Assembly: GCA_022577435.1 (NCBI GenBank)
Contig: JAKOON010000006.1
Coordinates: 2,140,001-2,204,000 of the forward strand
Direction: 5' to 3'
Source: Embiotoca jacksoni
Lineage: Eukaryota; Chordata; Actinopteri; Embiotocidae
DNA: 64,000 nt
Below, piece by piece: positions 43,487 through 55,042 of the stretch (the first letter of the stretch is position 1; each line of letters starts with the position of its first letter). A program made the translations under genes and the position numbers. A model generated the notes under the pieces. It searched no databases. It saw nothing but the letters and a program-made list of their open reading frames with translations, and had not been told where the DNA came from.

Positions 43487-43902
43487 TCAGAAGTGTTCCT
43501 GAGACCAGGCAGTGATTTCCACGACAGAATTTTGTCTGTTTTTAATGCAGTGCTGCCTGAGTACCCGAAGATCACCACCATCCAATATTCAGCCTTGTCC
43601 CTTGTGTACAGAGATTTCTCCAGATTCTCTGAATCATTTGATTATATTATGAACTGTAGATGATGAAATCCACAAATTATTTGTAATTTTGACTCTGTTC
43701 CATCTTTTTGAGATTTGTTGGTGCCACCAAATTATTAAGAAGGCATATATTTTTTCTAAAATAGAATTTCTCTTTCAACAGTTGATATGTTGTCTTTGGT
43801 CGATTTTCAATTAAATTTGAGTTTACATGATTTATAAATCATCACATTTATTTTATTACATTTTACACAACATCCCAACTGTTTTTGGAAACAGTGTTGT
43901 GA
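43487..43902. repeat. DNA-transposon-like relic before TRIM copy 6
   Basis: Same recurring block, ending 'ggaaacagtgttgt'. Confidence 0.55.
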
Positions 43903-44336
43903 CTTTAATAATGTCTGAACCTGAATGAGGAAACACACCCTGACAAACAGCAGCAGAGAGGCGGAGCCAAACTGGAAAAACTAGATTCCATGTCACATTA
44001 AAGTGAAAGTTAGTCAGAGAGACAGCAGAGCTGCAGTCCAGACGAATCTCTGTGTTTCTTTCTGACGATAAAATAATCTTCATCTGTTCTTCCTCAACAC
44101 CTGAGTCCAACACTGGTGAGTACAGCTGATCAGATTTACTGTTTCAACGACCAGCATCAACACAAAACTTACAGCTTCAATCAAACAGGAAGTTCAACAC
44201 CTTTCATTTCGTACCGACTCCTCGTGTCACTTTAACTCTGAAGTTCAGCTGTTGAACAGAAGAAACAATAGAAGAATATTTTTCCTTATAACTCTTTTTG
44301 AAATGATGTTTTTCCCTCTTTGACTTTTGTCCTCAG
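43903..44336 (+). promoter_or_regulatory. TRIM copy 6 promoter, UTR exon and intron
   Basis: Single IRF-like motif aaagtgaaagt at 44000-44010, followed directly by tagtcagag. Exon 1 ends at 44115, and the intron is 44116-44336. Confidence 0.7.
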
Positions 44337-44345
44337 ACTGCAGAC

Positions 44346-45986
44346 ATGTCTGCTGCCAGCTGTCTTCTCTCTGAGGATCAGTTTCTGTGTTCCATCTGTC
44401 TGGATGTGTTCACTGATCCAGTCAGCACACCATGTGGACACAACTTCTGCAAAAACTGCATCACTGAACACTGGACCGTTACCGACAGGTGTCAGTGTCC
44501 CATGTGTAATAAGGTGTTCCGGAGAAGACCTGAACTAAACATCAACACGTTGTTCTCTGAGATGGTTGCTCAGTTCAGACATGAAGCTCAACAGAAAGCC
44601 AGCAGCAGCTCAGAGCAACAAGCTGCCAAACCAGGAGAAGTTCCCTGTGACGTCTGCACTGGAACCAAACTGAAGGCCCTCAAGTCCTGCCTGGTGTGTC
44701 TGACCTCCTACTGTGAGACTCACTTGCAGCCTCATCTGACAATGTCGGGCCTGAAAAGACATCAGCTGACGGAGCCTGTGGAGAACCTGGAAGGCAGGAT
44801 GTGTACAAAGCACGATAAACCTCTGGAGCTGTTCTGTCAGACCGACCAGACATGTGTCTGCGTGCTCTGCTCTGTTTTAGACCACAAGACACACGAGTTG
44901 GTTCCACTGAGAGAAGAATATGAAGGAAAGAAGGCAGAGCTGGGGAAGAAAGATGCTGAGATTCAGCAGATGATCCAGAAGAGACGACTGAAGATTGAGG
45001 AGCTCAAAGAGTCGGTGAAGACGAGTAAAGCTGCTGCAGACAGAGAGAAAGCAGAAGGTGTTGAGGTGTTCACTGCTCTGAAGGAGGCGGCTGAGAGAGG
45101 CCTGAACGAGCTCATGGAGGAGATCCAAGAGAAGCAGGAAACAGTAGAGAAACAGGCTGAAGGTTTCATCTCAGATCTGCAGCAGGAAATCTCTGAGCTG
45201 ATGAAGAGGAGCTCTGAGGTGGAGCAGCTCTCACGCTCTGCAGACCACCTCCACCTCCTCCAAAGCTTCTCGTCCCTGACAGCTGCTCCACCCACCGAGA
45301 AACGGACAGAGGTCAGCGTCCGTCCACCATCATATGAGGGGACTGTGGTGAGAGCTGTGGTTCAGCTGGAGGAGACGCTCAGGAAAAAGAGGAAGCTGCT
45401 GTTTGAGGCCAAGCTGAAGAGACTCCAGCAGTCTGCAGTGGACGTGACTCTGGATCCTGATACAGCACATCCTGAACTCATCCTGTCTGATGACAGGAAA
45501 CGAGTGAACCTTGGTGATGTGAGGAAGAATCTTCCAGACAACCCAGAAAGGTTTTCTGAATTTGTTTGTGTTTTAGGAAAGAAGAGTTTCTCTGCAGGCA
45601 AGTTTTACTTTGAGGTTCAGGTTAAAGGAAAGACAGACTGGACTTTAGGAGTGGTCAGAGAGTCAATCAAGAGGAAGAGAAACATCACAGTGACTCCTCA
45701 GAAAGGTTTCTGGACTATATGGTTGAGAAATGGAAATGAATACGAAGCTCTTGCTGACCCTTCAGTCCGTCTGAGTCTTGGGTCTGGTCCTGAGAAGGTG
45801 GGGGTGTTTGTGGATTATGAGGAGGGTCTGGTCTCTTTTCATGATGTCGATGCTGCAGCTCTTATCTACTCCTTTACTGGCTGCTCCTTCACTGACAAAC
45901 TCCTCCCATTCTTCAGTCCCTGTGTTAATGAAGATGGTAAAAACTCTGCACCTCTGATCATCTCTCCTGTCAATCAAACTGCCTGA
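44346..45986 (+). CDS. TRIM copy 6, RING-B-box-coiled coil-PRY/SPRY
   Basis: Intact member, 546 aa because one Ser is missing from the serine run near residue 88. It has Glu41 after C38 and RING tail type B (NKVFRRRPELNINT) with LFSEMV. Changes include KKDAEIQ, Met258 and FISDLQ in the coiled coil, PTEKRTE and EAKLKR in the linker, and DDRKRVNLGDV, EFVCVLGKKSF, GKFYFEV, IKRKRNITVTPQKG, EYEALADPSV and SFHDV in PRY/SPRY. Outside the shared core this is one of the two most divergent copies. Its SPRY patches resemble copy 9. Zinc ligands are complete. AATAAA lies at 46467-46472. Confidence 0.93.
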   Translation: MSAASCLLSEDQFLCSICLDVFTDPVSTPCGHNFCKNCITEHWTVTDRCQCPMCNKVFRRRPELNINTLFSEMVAQFRHEAQQKASSSSEQQAAKPGEVPCDVCTGTKLKALKSCLVCLTSYCETHLQPHLTMSGLKRHQLTEPVENLEGRMCTKHDKPLELFCQTDQTCVCVLCSVLDHKTHELVPLREEYEGKKAELGKKDAEIQQMIQKRRLKIEELKESVKTSKAAADREKAEGVEVFTALKEAAERGLNELMEEIQEKQETVEKQAEGFISDLQQEISELMKRSSEVEQLSRSADHLHLLQSFSSLTAAPPTEKRTEVSVRPPSYEGTVVRAVVQLEETLRKKRKLLFEAKLKRLQQSAVDVTLDPDTAHPELILSDDRKRVNLGDVRKNLPDNPERFSEFVCVLGKKSFSAGKFYFEVQVKGKTDWTLGVVRESIKRKRNITVTPQKGFWTIWLRNGNEYEALADPSVRLSLGSGPEKVGVFVDYEEGLVSFHDVDAAALIYSFTGCSFTDKLLPFFSPCVNEDGKNSAPLIISPVNQTA

Positions 45987-46539
45987 TCTGTTTCATGATG
46001 AAGCGTCTCCATCAGTGAACGTACTTATTAAAAAGGTTCTCTTTGATTCGGTCTGTGGGACTGAGGCTTGAGGGAAATGTGTCTCCTCTGATGTCCAGTA
46101 TGTCCCCACTGTTTCCTGTCTGATGTGATGATGTAGCATTAAAAGTCATGATGTCCTGAGCTGGAATGTTTCTGTCAGTGTCAGAAAGCTTCAGAGTCAC
46201 AACATCAACATGTCTGAGCAGGAAACACATTTTCTCTGCAGGTTGAAGGTTTTTGTTTTTTGATGAAGATATTTTACAATCAAATGTAACATAATGTGAT
46301 GTAATAACTGCAGCAGTGAGAGGCAGGTACGAAACATCAACATGTTGGGGTGTTTATGGGCTACATGTCATATTATTGATCAGTTAATGTAGGAAACAAA
46401 TAGCAGATTAATCAATCATGAATTTCAGTACACTGACAGACGATGCATGTGTTATTAAATTTGACCAATAAAACAGATTCTGAAAATAATATCTGTTTTC
46501 AGCCTCCACTTTTTATAACAATCAATATTATAATGCTGA
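45987..46539 (+). other. TRIM copy 6 3' UTR
   Basis: Standard 3' UTR with AATAAA at 46467-46472. It ends at the LTR-like insertion. Confidence 0.8.
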
Positions 46540-47050
46540 TGTAGGTCTATGTAACACACTAGATTTCCTGCGTTAAGTTTAGGACTGTCTTTAGGTCGCT
46601 CTGGGAGTGAATGAAACACGGCAAATGTTTGCAGTTTAAAACAGGGAACTGAACTGCAATTTATTATAGTTATTAACACGCACAGAAAATTAAGGAAACA
46701 ACATAAAAGAAAAATAACAAATTCAAATAATAACCCAATACCGGTATTTCTCTCACAGTCAGTCAGTTTCAGTCTCTTGTCTTCCTATCTACTACCCCGG
46801 GAGTGTATGTCTGGAGGCTCTCAGAATAACTCTTATCTGAATCTTTTGCTCGTCGGTGCTCCGGCAGGAGAATCCAAGAAGCCCAAATGCAGCTTCACCC
46901 ACGGAGAAGATGATCAGGGATCACAGGGTCACTCAGCTCCAGCGCTCTGCGGAGGTTTCTGGGGATCGCTGTCTCCATCACAGATCCATACAAACAAAAC
47001 AACCTGCATACAGCAGAATTGAATACAATGTCAGTACTGTAATTTATAAA

Positions 47051-47090
<40 letters not shown>

Positions 47091-47814
47091 TCACTATGGT
47101 CAATATTAACATACCAACATATTTCACACACACATGTACTCATGTCTCAATGGCATCACTTATACCTAACAGGCATTATTTAAACGTCCACCGTTACTAA
47201 GCAACACACTCAACAGCTGTTCTCAATCTGACCCGTTTACTTCTGGTGCTAAAACAAGAACATGACGTCATCGTTCCCGCTCGGTTCAACAGGTCCCGAC
47301 GCATTAACCCCTCAGCGCTTAGCTAGCGCTTAGCTAGCCCCGTCACGTACATGTAGCTCCACAATCACAGATATCAACCACGTAAAATAATATTCATCAA
47401 CAAATTAATATTTATCTCCGACTGGTTTTTGTTCTCTTCTCTCCTGATAGATATCTTTAGCCCAACTAAACGACTGTCCTCCTTTGTAGCTCTACAGCAA
47501 CGGCTAACTGTTAGCAACGCATTCGTCACTCACCGGAGATTCTTCTCAGACTTAAAAGAAACTTCTTCCTTCGGAGTCGGTCTGGTTAACGATCAAATGA
47601 ATAAAGATCCTCAAAAGCAGTGAGCAGAAATCAACCAAATGAGATTCTTCATGGTGTAGATCATGACGCTGCTGTTTCATTGGAGACATAAAATGTCTTC
47701 TTCCGGGAGAAGGCTTTGATCTCCCGACGTGCACCACAGCGCCCCTCTGGTAAACGTCGGTATTGCATGTGTGAGTTAACCCTTTAGTTGCTGGTAAAAC
47801 TAACGTGAGTGACA
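46540..47814. mobile_element. LTR-like insertion, spacer 6 (subtype I)
   Basis: Same element and site, 1275 bp, with the simple (CT)n(AT)n tract at 47052-47090 and 'gcaggagaatcc', like spacer 3. The right end reads GTGAGTGACA, like spacer 5. Confidence 0.7.
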
Positions 47815-48326
47815 CTGAGATTGTGAAAAATCTTTTATTTTGAAATTTTTTTGCCTGGTGTATCTCCTATCTGTGGCCAGCAGAGGGCATCAGCAGCAGC
47901 CATTAGGTAACAACATAAACACCTCAACTTCCTGTTTACATCCAGGAACAACATGAGAAGAGTCTGTGGTGGAAAGTAACCGAGTACATTTACTAAAGTA
48001 CGATTTGGAGGTATTTGTAGTTTACTGGAGTATTTAAATGTTTAGCTACTGTCTCCTTCCACTCCACCACATTTATCTGACAGCTTCAGTCACATTTGAC
48101 ATGAAGATTTGTCACAGTGGACGAAATAAGAAGTTGTTAAAATCCAACAATTTGTTAAATATTAAACCAGCAGTTTGTTTGTTTGACCTCATTTTGTAAA
48201 ACTGATCTGTGAGCTGCAATAAACTCTGAGATACAAGAAGGAGGAAACAAGCCCTATCAGACAGAGCTGCACCGGCCGTCTTTAAAGGAGTAATCTGTAG
48301 GAATTAAAACCAAACAGATTTGTTTT
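47815..48326. other. Spacer before TRIM copy 7
   Basis: Standard unit spacer. No gene is seen. Confidence 0.7.
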
Positions 48327-48743
48327 CAGAAGTGTTCCTGAGACCAGGCAGTGATTTTCACTACAGAATTTTGTCTGTTTTTAATGCAGTGCTGCCTGAG
48401 GACCCGAAGAGCACCACCATCCAATATTCAGCCTTGTCCCTTGTGTACAGAGATTTCTCCAGATTCTCTGAATCATTTGATTATATTATGAACTTTAGAT
48501 GATGAAATCCACAAATTAATTGTAATTTTGACTCTGTTCAAACTTTTTGAGATTTGTTGGTGCCATCAAATTATTAAGAAGGCATATATTTTTTCTACAA
48601 TAGAATTTCTCAGTTTCAACAGTTGATATGTTGTCTTTGGTCGATTTTCAATTAAATATGAGTTTACATGATTTATAAATCATCACATTTATTTTATTAC
48701 ATTTCACACACCATCCCAAATGTTTTTGGAAACAGTGTTGTCA
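48327..48743. repeat. DNA-transposon-like relic before TRIM copy 7
   Basis: Same recurring block, with 'gctgcctgaggacccgaaga' in the middle. Confidence 0.55.
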
Positions 48744-49178
48744 CTTGAATAACGTCTGAACCTTGAATGAGGAAACACACCCTGACAAACAGCAGCAGAG
48801 AGGGGGAGCCAAACTGGAAAAACTAGATTCCATGTCACATTAAAGTGAAAGTTAGTCAGAGAGAAAGCAGAGCTGCAGTCGAGACGAATCTCTGTGTTTC
48901 TATCTGAAGATAAAATAAACTTCATCTGTTCTTCCTCAACACCTGAGTCCAACACTGGTGAGTACAGCTGATCAGATTTACTGTTTCAACAACCTGCATC
49001 AACACAAAACTTACAGCTTCAATCAAACAGGAAGTTCAGCTCCTTTGATTTCGTACCGACTCCTCGTGTCACTTTAACTCTGAAGTTCAGCTGTAGAACA
49101 GAAGAAACAATAGAAGAATATTTTTCCTTATAACTCTTTTTAAATTGATGTTTTTCCCTCTTTGACTTTTGTCCTCAG
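48744..49178 (+). promoter_or_regulatory. TRIM copy 7 promoter, UTR exon and intron
   Basis: Single IRF-like motif aaagtgaaagt at 48842-48852. Exon 1 ends at 48957, and the intron is 48958-49178. Confidence 0.7.
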
Positions 49179-49187
49179 ACTGCAGAC

Positions 49188-50831
49188 ATGTCTGCTGCCA
49201 GCTGTCTTCTCTCTCAGGATCAGTTTCTGTGCTCCATCTGTCTGGATGTGTTCACTGATCCAGTCAGCACACCATGTGGACACAACTTCTGCAAAAACTG
49301 CATCACTCAACACTGGACCGTTACCGACAGGTGTCAGTGTCCCATGTGTAATAAGGTGTTCCGGAGAAGACCTGAACTAAACATCAACACGTTGTTCTCT
49401 GAGATGGTTGCTCAGTTCAGACATGAAGCTCAACAGAAAACCAGCAGCAGCAGCTCAGAGCAACAAGCTGCCAAACCAGGAGAAGTTCTCTGTGACTTCT
49501 GCACTGGAACCAAACTGAAGGCCCTCAAGTCCTGCCTGGTGTGTCTGACCTCCTACTGTGAGACTCACTTGCAGCCTCATCTGACAACATCCAGCCTGAA
49601 AAGACATCAGCTGACGGAGCCTGTGGAGAACCTGGAAGGCAGGATGTGTACGAAGCACCATAAACCTCTGGAGCTGTTCTGTCAGACCGACCAGACATGT
49701 GTCTGCGTGCTCTGCTCTGTTTTAGACCACAAGACACACGAGTTGGTTCCTCTGAGAGAAGAATATGAAGGAAAGAAGGCAGAGCTGGGGAAGACAGAGG
49801 CTGAGATTCAGCAAATGATCCAGAAGAGACGACTGAAGATTGAGGAGCTCAAAGAGTCGGTGAAGACGAGTAAAGCTGCTGCAGACAGAGAGAAAGCAGA
49901 AGGTGTTGAGGTGTTCACTGCTCTGAAGGAGGCGGCTGAGAGAGGCCTGAACGAGCTCATAGAGGAGATCCAAGAGAAGCAGGAAACAGTAGAGAAACAG
50001 GCTGAAGGTTTCATCACAGATCTGCAGCAGGAAATCTCTGAGTTGATGAAGAGGAGCTCTGAGGTGGAGCAGCTCTCACGCTCTGCAGACCACCTCCACC
50101 TCCTCCAAAGCTTCTCGTCCCTGATAGCTGCTCCACCCACCGAGGACCGGACAGAGGTCAGCGTCCGTCCACCATCATATGAGGGGACTGTGGTGAGAGC
50201 TGTGGTTCAGCTGGAGGAGACGCTCAGGAAAAAGAGGAAGCTGCTGTTTGAGGCCGAGCTGAAGAGACTCCAGCAGTCTGCAGTGGACGTGACTCTGGAT
50301 CCTGATACAGCACATCCTGATCTCATCCTGTCTGATGACGGGAAACAAGTGAACCTTGGTGATGTGAGGAAGAATCTTCCAGACAACCCAGAGAGGTTTT
50401 CTGAATGTGGTTGTGTTTTAGGAAAACAGAGTTTCTCTGCAGGCAGATTTTATTTTGAGGTTCAGGTTAAAGGAAAGACTAAATGGACTTTAGGAGTGGT
50501 CAGAGAGTCGATCAACAGGAAGGGAGACATTACACTTTCTCCTCAGAAGGGTTTCTGGACTATATGGTTGAGAAATGGAAATGAATACAAAGCTGTTGCT
50601 GACCCTCCAGTCCGTCTGAGTCTTGGGTCTGGTCCTGAGAAGGTGGGGGTGTTTGTGGATTATGAGGAGGGTCTGGTCTCTTTTTATGATGTTGATGCTG
50701 CAGCTCTTATCTACTCCTTTACTGGCTGCTCCTTCACTGACAAACTCCTCCCATTTTTAAATCCCTGTCTTAATGATGGTGGTAAAAACTCTGCACCTCT
50801 GATCATCTCTCCTGTCAATCAAAGTGCCTGA
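49188..50831 (+). CDS. TRIM copy 7, RING-B-box-coiled coil-PRY/SPRY
   Basis: Intact 547-aa member with Gln10 (other copies have Glu) and RING tail type B with LFSEMV, like copy 6. Its SPRY end (GDITLSPQKG, KAVADPPV, FLNPCLNDGG, QSA) matches copies 4 and 5. The N-terminal third therefore groups with copy 6 and the C-terminal third with copies 4 and 5. Other changes are QKTSSS, VLCDFCTGT (B-box 1 Cys ligands kept) and LIAAPP. AATAAA lies at 51315-51320, and the 3' UTR markers match copy 5. Confidence 0.93.
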   Translation: MSAASCLLSQDQFLCSICLDVFTDPVSTPCGHNFCKNCITQHWTVTDRCQCPMCNKVFRRRPELNINTLFSEMVAQFRHEAQQKTSSSSSEQQAAKPGEVLCDFCTGTKLKALKSCLVCLTSYCETHLQPHLTTSSLKRHQLTEPVENLEGRMCTKHHKPLELFCQTDQTCVCVLCSVLDHKTHELVPLREEYEGKKAELGKTEAEIQQMIQKRRLKIEELKESVKTSKAAADREKAEGVEVFTALKEAAERGLNELIEEIQEKQETVEKQAEGFITDLQQEISELMKRSSEVEQLSRSADHLHLLQSFSSLIAAPPTEDRTEVSVRPPSYEGTVVRAVVQLEETLRKKRKLLFEAELKRLQQSAVDVTLDPDTAHPDLILSDDGKQVNLGDVRKNLPDNPERFSECGCVLGKQSFSAGRFYFEVQVKGKTKWTLGVVRESINRKGDITLSPQKGFWTIWLRNGNEYKAVADPPVRLSLGSGPEKVGVFVDYEEGLVSFYDVDAAALIYSFTGCSFTDKLLPFLNPCLNDGGKNSAPLIISPVNQSA

Positions 50832-51389
50832 TCTGTTTCATGATGAAGCGTCTCCATCAGTGAACGTACTTATTAAAAAGGTTCTCTGTGATCCGGTCTG
50901 TGGGACTGAGGCTGAGGGAAATGCGTCTCCTCTGATGTCCAGTATGTCCCCACTGTTTCCTGTCTGATGTGATGATGCAGCATTAAAAGTCATGATGTCC
51001 TGAGCTGGAATGTTTCTGTCAGAGTGTCAGAAAGCTTAAGAGTCACAACATCAACACGTCTGAGCAGGAAACACATTTTCTCTGCAGGTTGAAGGTTTTT
51101 CTGTTTTTTGATGAAGATATTTTGCAATCAAATGTAACATAATGTGAAGTAATAACTGCAGCAGTGAGAGGCAGGTACGAAACATCAACATGTTGGGGTG
51201 TTTATGGGCTACATGTCATATTATTGATCAGTTAATGTAGGAAACAAATAGCAGATTAATCAATCATGAGTGTCAGTACACTGACAGACGATGCATGTGT
51301 TATTAAATTTGACCAATAAAGCAGATTCTGAAAATAATATCTGTTTTCAGCCTCCACTGTTTTTATAACGATCAACATTATAATGCTGA
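50832..51389 (+). other. TRIM copy 7 3' UTR
   Basis: Standard 3' UTR with AATAAA at 51315-51320 and the 'cagaaagcttaagagtc' marker shared with copy 5. Confidence 0.8.
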
Positions 51390-52747
51390 TGTAGGTCTAT
51401 GTAACACACTACATTTCCTGTGTTAAGTTTAGGACTGTCTTTAGTTCGCTCTGGGAGTGAATGAAACACGGCAAATGTTTGCAGTTTAAAACAAGGAACT
51501 GAACTGCAATTTATTATAGTTATTAACACACACAGAAAATCAAGGGAACAACATAAAGAAAAATAACAAGTTGAAATAATAACCCCAATACCGGTATTTC
51601 TCTCACAGTCAGTCAGTTTCAGTCTCTTGTCTTTCAGTCTACTACCCGGGTAGTGTATGTCTGGAGGCTCTCAGAATAACTCTTATCTGAATCTTTTGCT
51701 CGTCGGTGCTCCGGCAGAAGAATCCAAGAAGCCCAAATGCAGCTTCACCCACAGCGAAGATGATCAGGGGTCACAGGGTCACTCAGCTCCAGCGCTCTGC
51801 AGAGGTTTCTGGGGATCGCTGTCTCCATCACAGATCCATACAAAAAATAAACAATCTGCATACAGCAGAATTGAATACGATGTCAGCACTGTAATTTATA
51901 AACTATATATACAAATATATATATATATATACATATATACACATATATATATATATATATCTTTATATACATATATATTTATATATAGTTTATAAATTAC
52001 GAATATACATATATATATATAATATTCACTATGGTCAATATTAACATACCAACATATTTCACACACACATGTACTCATGTCTCAGTGACATCACTTATAC
52101 CTAACAGGCATTATTTAAACGTCCACCGTTACTAAGCAACACACTCAACAGCTGTTCTCAATCTGACCGTTTACTTCAGGCGCTAAAACAAGAACATGAC
52201 GTCATCGTTCCCGCTCGGTTCAACTGGTCCGACGCATTAACCCCCCAACGCTTAGCTAGCGCTTAGCTAGCCCCGTCACGTACATGTAGCTCCACAATCA
52301 CAGATATCAACCACGTAAAATAATATTCATCAACAAATTAATATTTATCTCCGACTGGTTTTTGTTCTCTTCTCTCCTGATAGATATCTTTAGCCCAACT
52401 AAACGACTGTCCTCCTTTGTAGCTCTACAGCAACGGCTAACTGTTAGCAACGCATTCGTCACTCACCGGAGATTCTTCTCAGACTTAAAAGAAACTTCTT
52501 CCTTCGGAGTCGGTCTGGTTAACGATCAAATAAATGAACATCCTCAAAAGCAGTGAGCAGAAATCAACCAAATGAGATTCTTCATGGTGTAGATCATGAC
52601 GCTGCTGTTTCATTGGAGACATAAAGGGTCTTCTTCCGGGAGAAGGCTTTGATCTACCGACGTGCACCACAGCGCCCCTCTGGTAAACGTCGGTATTGCA
52701 TGTGTGAGTTAACCCTTTAGTTGCTGGTAAAACTAACGTGGGTTACA
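51390..52747. mobile_element. LTR-like insertion, spacer 7 (subtype II)
   Basis: Same element and site, 1358 bp, with the TA-rich inverted-repeat tract at 51891-52013. Very similar to spacer 5 except at the right end (GTGGGTTACA). Confidence 0.7.
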
Positions 52748-53282
52748 CTGAGATTGTGAAAAATGTTTTATTTTGAAACTTTTTAGCCTGGTTTATCTCC
52801 TATCTGTGGCCAGCAGAGGGCATCAGCAGCAGCCATTAGGTAACAACATAAACACCTCCACTTCCTGTTTACATCCAGGAACAACATGAGAAGAGTCTGT
52901 GGTGGAAAGTAACCGAGTACATTTACTAAAGTACGATTTGGAGGTATTTGTAGTTTACTGGAGTATTTAAATGTTTAGCTACCGTCTCCTTCCACTCCAC
53001 CACATTTATCTGACAGCTTCAGTCACATTTCACATGAAGATTTATCACAATGGATGAAATAAATTGTTAAAATCCAACAATTTGTTAAATATTAAACCAG
53101 CAGTTTGTTTGTTTGACCTCATTTTGTAAAACTGATCTGTGAGCTGCAATAAACTCTGAGATACAAGAAGGAGGAAATAAACCCTGACAGACAGAGCTGC
53201 ACCGGCTCTCTTTAAAGGAGTAATCTGTAGGAATTAAAGGCACTTTAGTTTGTTTTCAGAATTATATGATGAACTGATTAGA
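52748..53282. other. Spacer before esf1 copy 2
   Basis: Standard unit spacer up to the GT run. No gene is seen. Confidence 0.7.
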
Positions 53283-53767
53283 GTGTGTGTGTGTGTGTGT
53301 GTGTGTGACTGCAGTTGATTTCACAATCAAACCATCAGATTCATCTGGACATGACAGGTGTCATTGCGTTTTATTGGCTGCAGCCCGGAGGAGACCGACC
53401 TCTCAGGTTTCTGTCGACCAATAGGAGCGGCTGTAACAGAAGCACCTTCAGGATGTTTCAGTTAAATGCGGCAGATAAACGTTTAATGAGTCGTTAGATG
53501 TAATGCAGCTGGAAGCAGACGTCAGTAACACCACGTTAATAAATGTCTTTAAAGTGATACTTGATGTCTGAATGAAACTGTCAAATTAAAAAGGACCAAC
53601 CCACACAAACTTAGTTCTGTTTGTAAATGATTTAATGAGAAGAGAAATAAAAATATAACCTGATGTGAGGCAGCAGGATTCAGTTCATGTTGTTTCCAGC
53701 TGACAGGAAGTGGATGGTGTCCGGTCAGGAGGACTCGACCTGACGAGTGTCTGACTCCAGGACCGTC
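53283..53767. other. Duplicated acaa1 3' flank and esf1 3' UTR (copy 2)
   Basis: A GT run (53283-53307) leads into the acaa1-flank block (AATAAA in 'ccacgttaataaatgtc', about 53537). The esf1 3' UTR follows, closely matching 28003-28490, and is interrupted at 53768 by the insertion. Confidence 0.75.
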
Positions 53768-54340
53768 TGTCATGAGATGGTGTTTACCAGGACCCAAATA
53801 CAGGCTCACAGCCTTGGATATCGGTTCCAATATACAGTCTTTATTCTAATCAACACAAAAACAAACAAACCAAAGGGTGGCACCTATCGTGTCCACTTGC
53901 TTCCAGTCGGGAGGGCAACTCAAACGACAGATCCGGGGAGACACGGCTGGCAGGGCTGCCGGCAGACCAGCGGACAGGACCGCTGGAAGAAATAAGCCTC
54001 CGAGTCGGGAGAGCAACTCCACCACTGGTGACTCGGACAGGGAGCTGCACGGGAGGAACGGGAGGAACGGGAGGAACTGGACGGACGGGGGACTAACAAA
54101 TGAACCTACAACCAGAGGAGTGCAGGGGCAGGGTACATATAGTCCGGGGAGGTGATCAGGGAGATGCAGCACACCTGCAGGTGGTGATCCGGGGTGAGTG
54201 GCTGCAGCTGCTGGGACCGGTGAGGGGCGTGGCCACGGGAGGAGAGAAAAGGAGGACACAGAACAAGCAGACAGGGGATTGAGAGGACACAGGAGGAGAG
54301 GTGATCGGGGATAAAACGAAGGCAAACCGGACTCCTGACA
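53768..54340 (-). mobile_element. Solo-LTR-like insertion in the esf1 relic
   Basis: Comparison with the uninterrupted copy 1 (28474-28490) gives exact edges. The insert is 573 bp, begins TGTCATGAG, ends CTCCTGACA, and has direct CCGTC (5 bp) on each side. The ends form TG...CA with a short imperfect inverted repeat. Read on the minus strand it has a TATA-like 'actatatgtacc' (about 54131-54142) and an AATAAA (in 'gtctttattct', about 53840) near its 3' end, as an LTR would. It contains no coding sequence. Confidence 0.75.
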
Positions 54341-54367
54341 CCGTCGGCGTTCGTAGAAACGAGGTCT

Positions 54368-54730
54368 CTACGTGAGCTTCTGCTTCTTCCGAGCCTGAAA
54401 CTGCTCTGTTTTGCTTTTAATCGACTTGACGACCAGCGACAGACTCGGGTCCATCGCTTTATTCGGAGCGCCGACGTCACTTTCCCGCATCTTCCCCGCT
54501 GCTTCCTGTTTACTCTTGGCACCTGCCGGTGTGGGCGTGGTCTCCTAAGTGCCGACCGTGTGGCGCCGCCCCGCTTCTTCCTCCTCCTCCTCCTACTCCT
54601 CCCGCCGGCGCTGCTTCTCGGCCAGGATGCTCTGAGTGGCTCTGGTCTTCTTGTAGCTGGGGTGGGAGGGGTCCAGGTTGAACAGGTGGGAGGTGAACGT
54701 GGCCTGGAAACGAGTGTCTTTAACGTCCAG
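54368..54730 (-). pseudogene. esf1: esf1 last-exon copy 2, with premature stops
   Basis: An acceptor (tgtcctcag) precedes LDVKDTRFQATFTSHLFN and DPSHPSYKKTRATQSILAEK. Here a TAG interrupts the E-rich run (in the complement of 'tcctcctactcctcc') and a second TAG, shared with copy 1, follows. The remaining codons are in frame to the C-terminus: GAPNKAMDPSLSLVVKSIKS, then KTEQFQARKKQKLT and a stop. Copy 1 lacks 8 bp here. The solo-LTR-like insertion sits just downstream in the 3' UTR. Only one exon is present. Confidence 0.75.
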
Positions 54731-54795
54731 CTGAGGACAGACGGAGACCGGTGAGACACGTGTTATTCCATCCTGCTGTGTCTCTGAGTCAGACT

Positions 54796-55042
54796 GATTT
54801 AAAATCCACAAATTCTTTGCAATTTTGACTCTATTACAACTTTTTCAGACGTGTTGCTGCTATCAAATTTAAAATAAGAATATAATTTTCATAAAACAAT
54901 AGAACTTTTTTCAGTTTCAACATTTGATATGTTGTCTTTGGTCCATTTTCAATTAAAAATGAGTTTACATGATTTATAAATATTCACATATATTTAATTA
55001 TATTTTACACAGCATCCCAACTTTTTTGGAAACAGTGTTGTA
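54796..55042. repeat. Short form of the DNA-transposon-like relic before TRIM copy 8
   Basis: Same short variant and same junction with the esf1 intron as 28918-29155. Confidence 0.6.

Noticed and set aside
53877..54325. Open frames on both strands within 53768-54340.
   Set aside because: They lie inside the solo-LTR-like insertion, are low-complexity, and have no recognisable domain.
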